Part shown: one piece after another, positions 7,901 through 7,981 of the stretch | How positions within the stretch are numbered: position 1 is the first letter of the stretch | How the letters are laid out: every line of letters begins with the position of its first letter | From: Bacteroidales bacterium | GTDB lineage: Bacteria > Bacteroidota > Bacteroidia > Bacteroidales > VadinHA17 | Direction of reading: 5' to 3' | Assembly: GCA_030692905.1 (NCBI GenBank) | Contig: JAUYBT010000246.1 | Location: 1-7,981 of the forward strand | Length of the DNA stretch: 7,981 bases | The notes under the pieces: generated by a model | Database searches by the model: none | Seen by the model: the letters and a program-made list of their open reading frames with translations, nothing else | Told to the model about the DNA's origin: nothing | Position numbers and translations under genes: made by a program

Positions 7901-7981
7901 ACCACGTTCACACCGGGAAGTGGATTGTCGTTCTCATCGACAATTGTCCCGGTGACCTGTATCTGCTGCAGATCGTCAGCA
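4945..7981 (-). CDS. SusC/RagA family TonB-dependent outer-membrane transporter, 5' end missing
   Basis: The frame is open from the right edge, with the first whole codon at 7980-7978, giving 1011 visible residues before the stop. The true start and signal peptide lie outside; the GTG at 7911 is internal, because the 23 residues before it (Q-V-T-G-T-I-V-D-E-N-D-N-P-L-P-G) are the start of the CarboxypepD_reg-like domain (visible residues about 7-85). Next comes E-V-V-V-V-G-Y-G-T-Q-K-K (87-98), the conserved entry to the plug. The plug carries L-I-R-G-V, V-V-D-G-I-P-G (about 164-170) and S-V-L-K-D-A-S-A-G-I-Y-G-S-R-A-A-N-G-V-I (about 185-204). The rest is the 22-strand beta-barrel, ending A-R-V-A-F with the terminal phenylalanine of outer-membrane barrels. 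Whether a further N-terminal STN signalling domain exists cannot be seen. It imports oligosaccharide into the periplasm, powered by TonB-ExbBD, together with the SusD partner immediately downstream. Confidence 0.97.
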   Translation of the reverse strand, partial: ADDLQQIQVTGTIVDENDNPLPGVNVVVKGTTIGTITDLNGKYTLAVPDRNAFLVATFIGYVSAEVRVGSRNVIDITLTSEAFALQEVVVVGYGTQKKVNVIGSVTTISTEEITAAPTNTVSAALSGRLPGLVVQQTTGEPGRDDASLLIRGVTTLGNSDVLIVVDGIPGRDMNSIEPGDIESISVLKDASAGIYGSRAANGVILITTKKGSEGAARFEYDFYHGWEKPTVLPEMTDAATYAQMINEVKAYRDLSPVYTAEDIEKYKSGEYPWTHPNANWFKETFKEWTNTGHHTFRVTGGSKTARYFVSFGTQSDNGLYKKSATSYNRYNFKTNLDVLLNQYISINFDINASEEDMTFPTKSTGSVFGGLIRNFPTSPAVWPNGLYGPDIEYGDQPLATSTFDAGFDDTKHYRINPMVTATIRIPWVQGLAVTGNYAYDMYFQVRKYFVKPVTLYFMDKAGYLAAGNTGKEDGSAFLTGIARGTIAEPRLTDYYYDSRTITNSLKITYDRSFGVHNVSAFAAVESMDYLNKGIQGYRRFFISDQLPYLNAGGTDEMSNASSISINTRLNYFGRVTYNYSEKYLFEFTLRRDGSLRFSEDAGRWGTFPSVLLGWRISSEDFWKNNIGFINYLKLKASWGQMGNDAVNAFQYLTLYGFSTGMVTGSSQGYSASLVQSSTPNPNITWEVANIFNVGFESLWLDSKIRWDFDGFYQRRTNILWKRDASVPDFTGISLPDENFGIVDSKGFETVLGYSDKAGDFGYSVTGNFAFARNKIIEYDEPARTVEWQVRTGHPIGAILQYNCIGIFDDAEEYASTPHISDSYNDGAGSIIIEDYNGDTKITSDDQILYDFTTNPEITYGVTIGLTWKNFSLSTLFQGVGNTWYRADFPIMGTWGNYWQYYADGRWTPENTTAEKPRAFERVEDFWRGESYTTDFDYYNHAFCRWKNLEISYNFPQSVLRKIKLKDLRVYLSGQNLALLYNAFAYKHDPEVSNVTSYPLHKVYAVGARVAF

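Noticed and set aside
7909..7911. GTG at 7911 as the start of the SusC-like gene
   Set aside because: The frame continues open to the window edge and the 23 preceding residues complete the conserved CarboxypepD_reg-like domain, so the GTG is an internal valine.

Overview
The window reads as part of a Bacteroidota polysaccharide (glycan) utilisation locus. The evidence is an adjacent SusC-type TonB-dependent transporter and SusD-type surface lipoprotein, Bacteroidota-style AT-rich leaders mostly without Shine-Dalgarno sequences, and Tat-leader oxidoreductase and TIM-barrel proteins typical of this phylum. The genus cannot be fixed from the sequence. All five genes lie on the minus strand, so transcription runs from high to low coordinates.

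Layout in order of transcription: (1) 7981-4945, a SusC-like outer-membrane transporter missing only its extreme N-terminus, which lies beyond the window; (2) 4920-3082, a complete SusD-like lipoprotein 24 bp downstream; (3) a 181-bp gap (3081-2901) with a perfect 15-bp-stem hairpin 16 bp after the susD stop and a second, imperfect inverted repeat; (4) 2900-1980, a Tat-signal sugar phosphate isomerase/epimerase-type TIM-barrel protein; (5) 1873-494, a Tat-signal Gfo/Idh/MocA-type NAD(P)-dependent oxidoreductase; (6) 432-1, the N-terminal 144 residues of an exported DUF6807 (Pfam 'PmoA-like') protein that runs off the left edge. No gap exceeds 181 bp, and I saw no RNA gene, mobile element, CRISPR array or regulator.

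Proposed joint role (inference): SusC/SusD capture and import an oligosaccharide or glycoside. The three downstream exported proteins then act on it or its products in the periplasm through oxidation-reduction and isomerisation or elimination chemistry rather than ordinary hydrolysis. No classical glycoside hydrolase is visible, but the locus is cut at both ends, so this absence is only local. The substrate cannot be deduced from the sequence.
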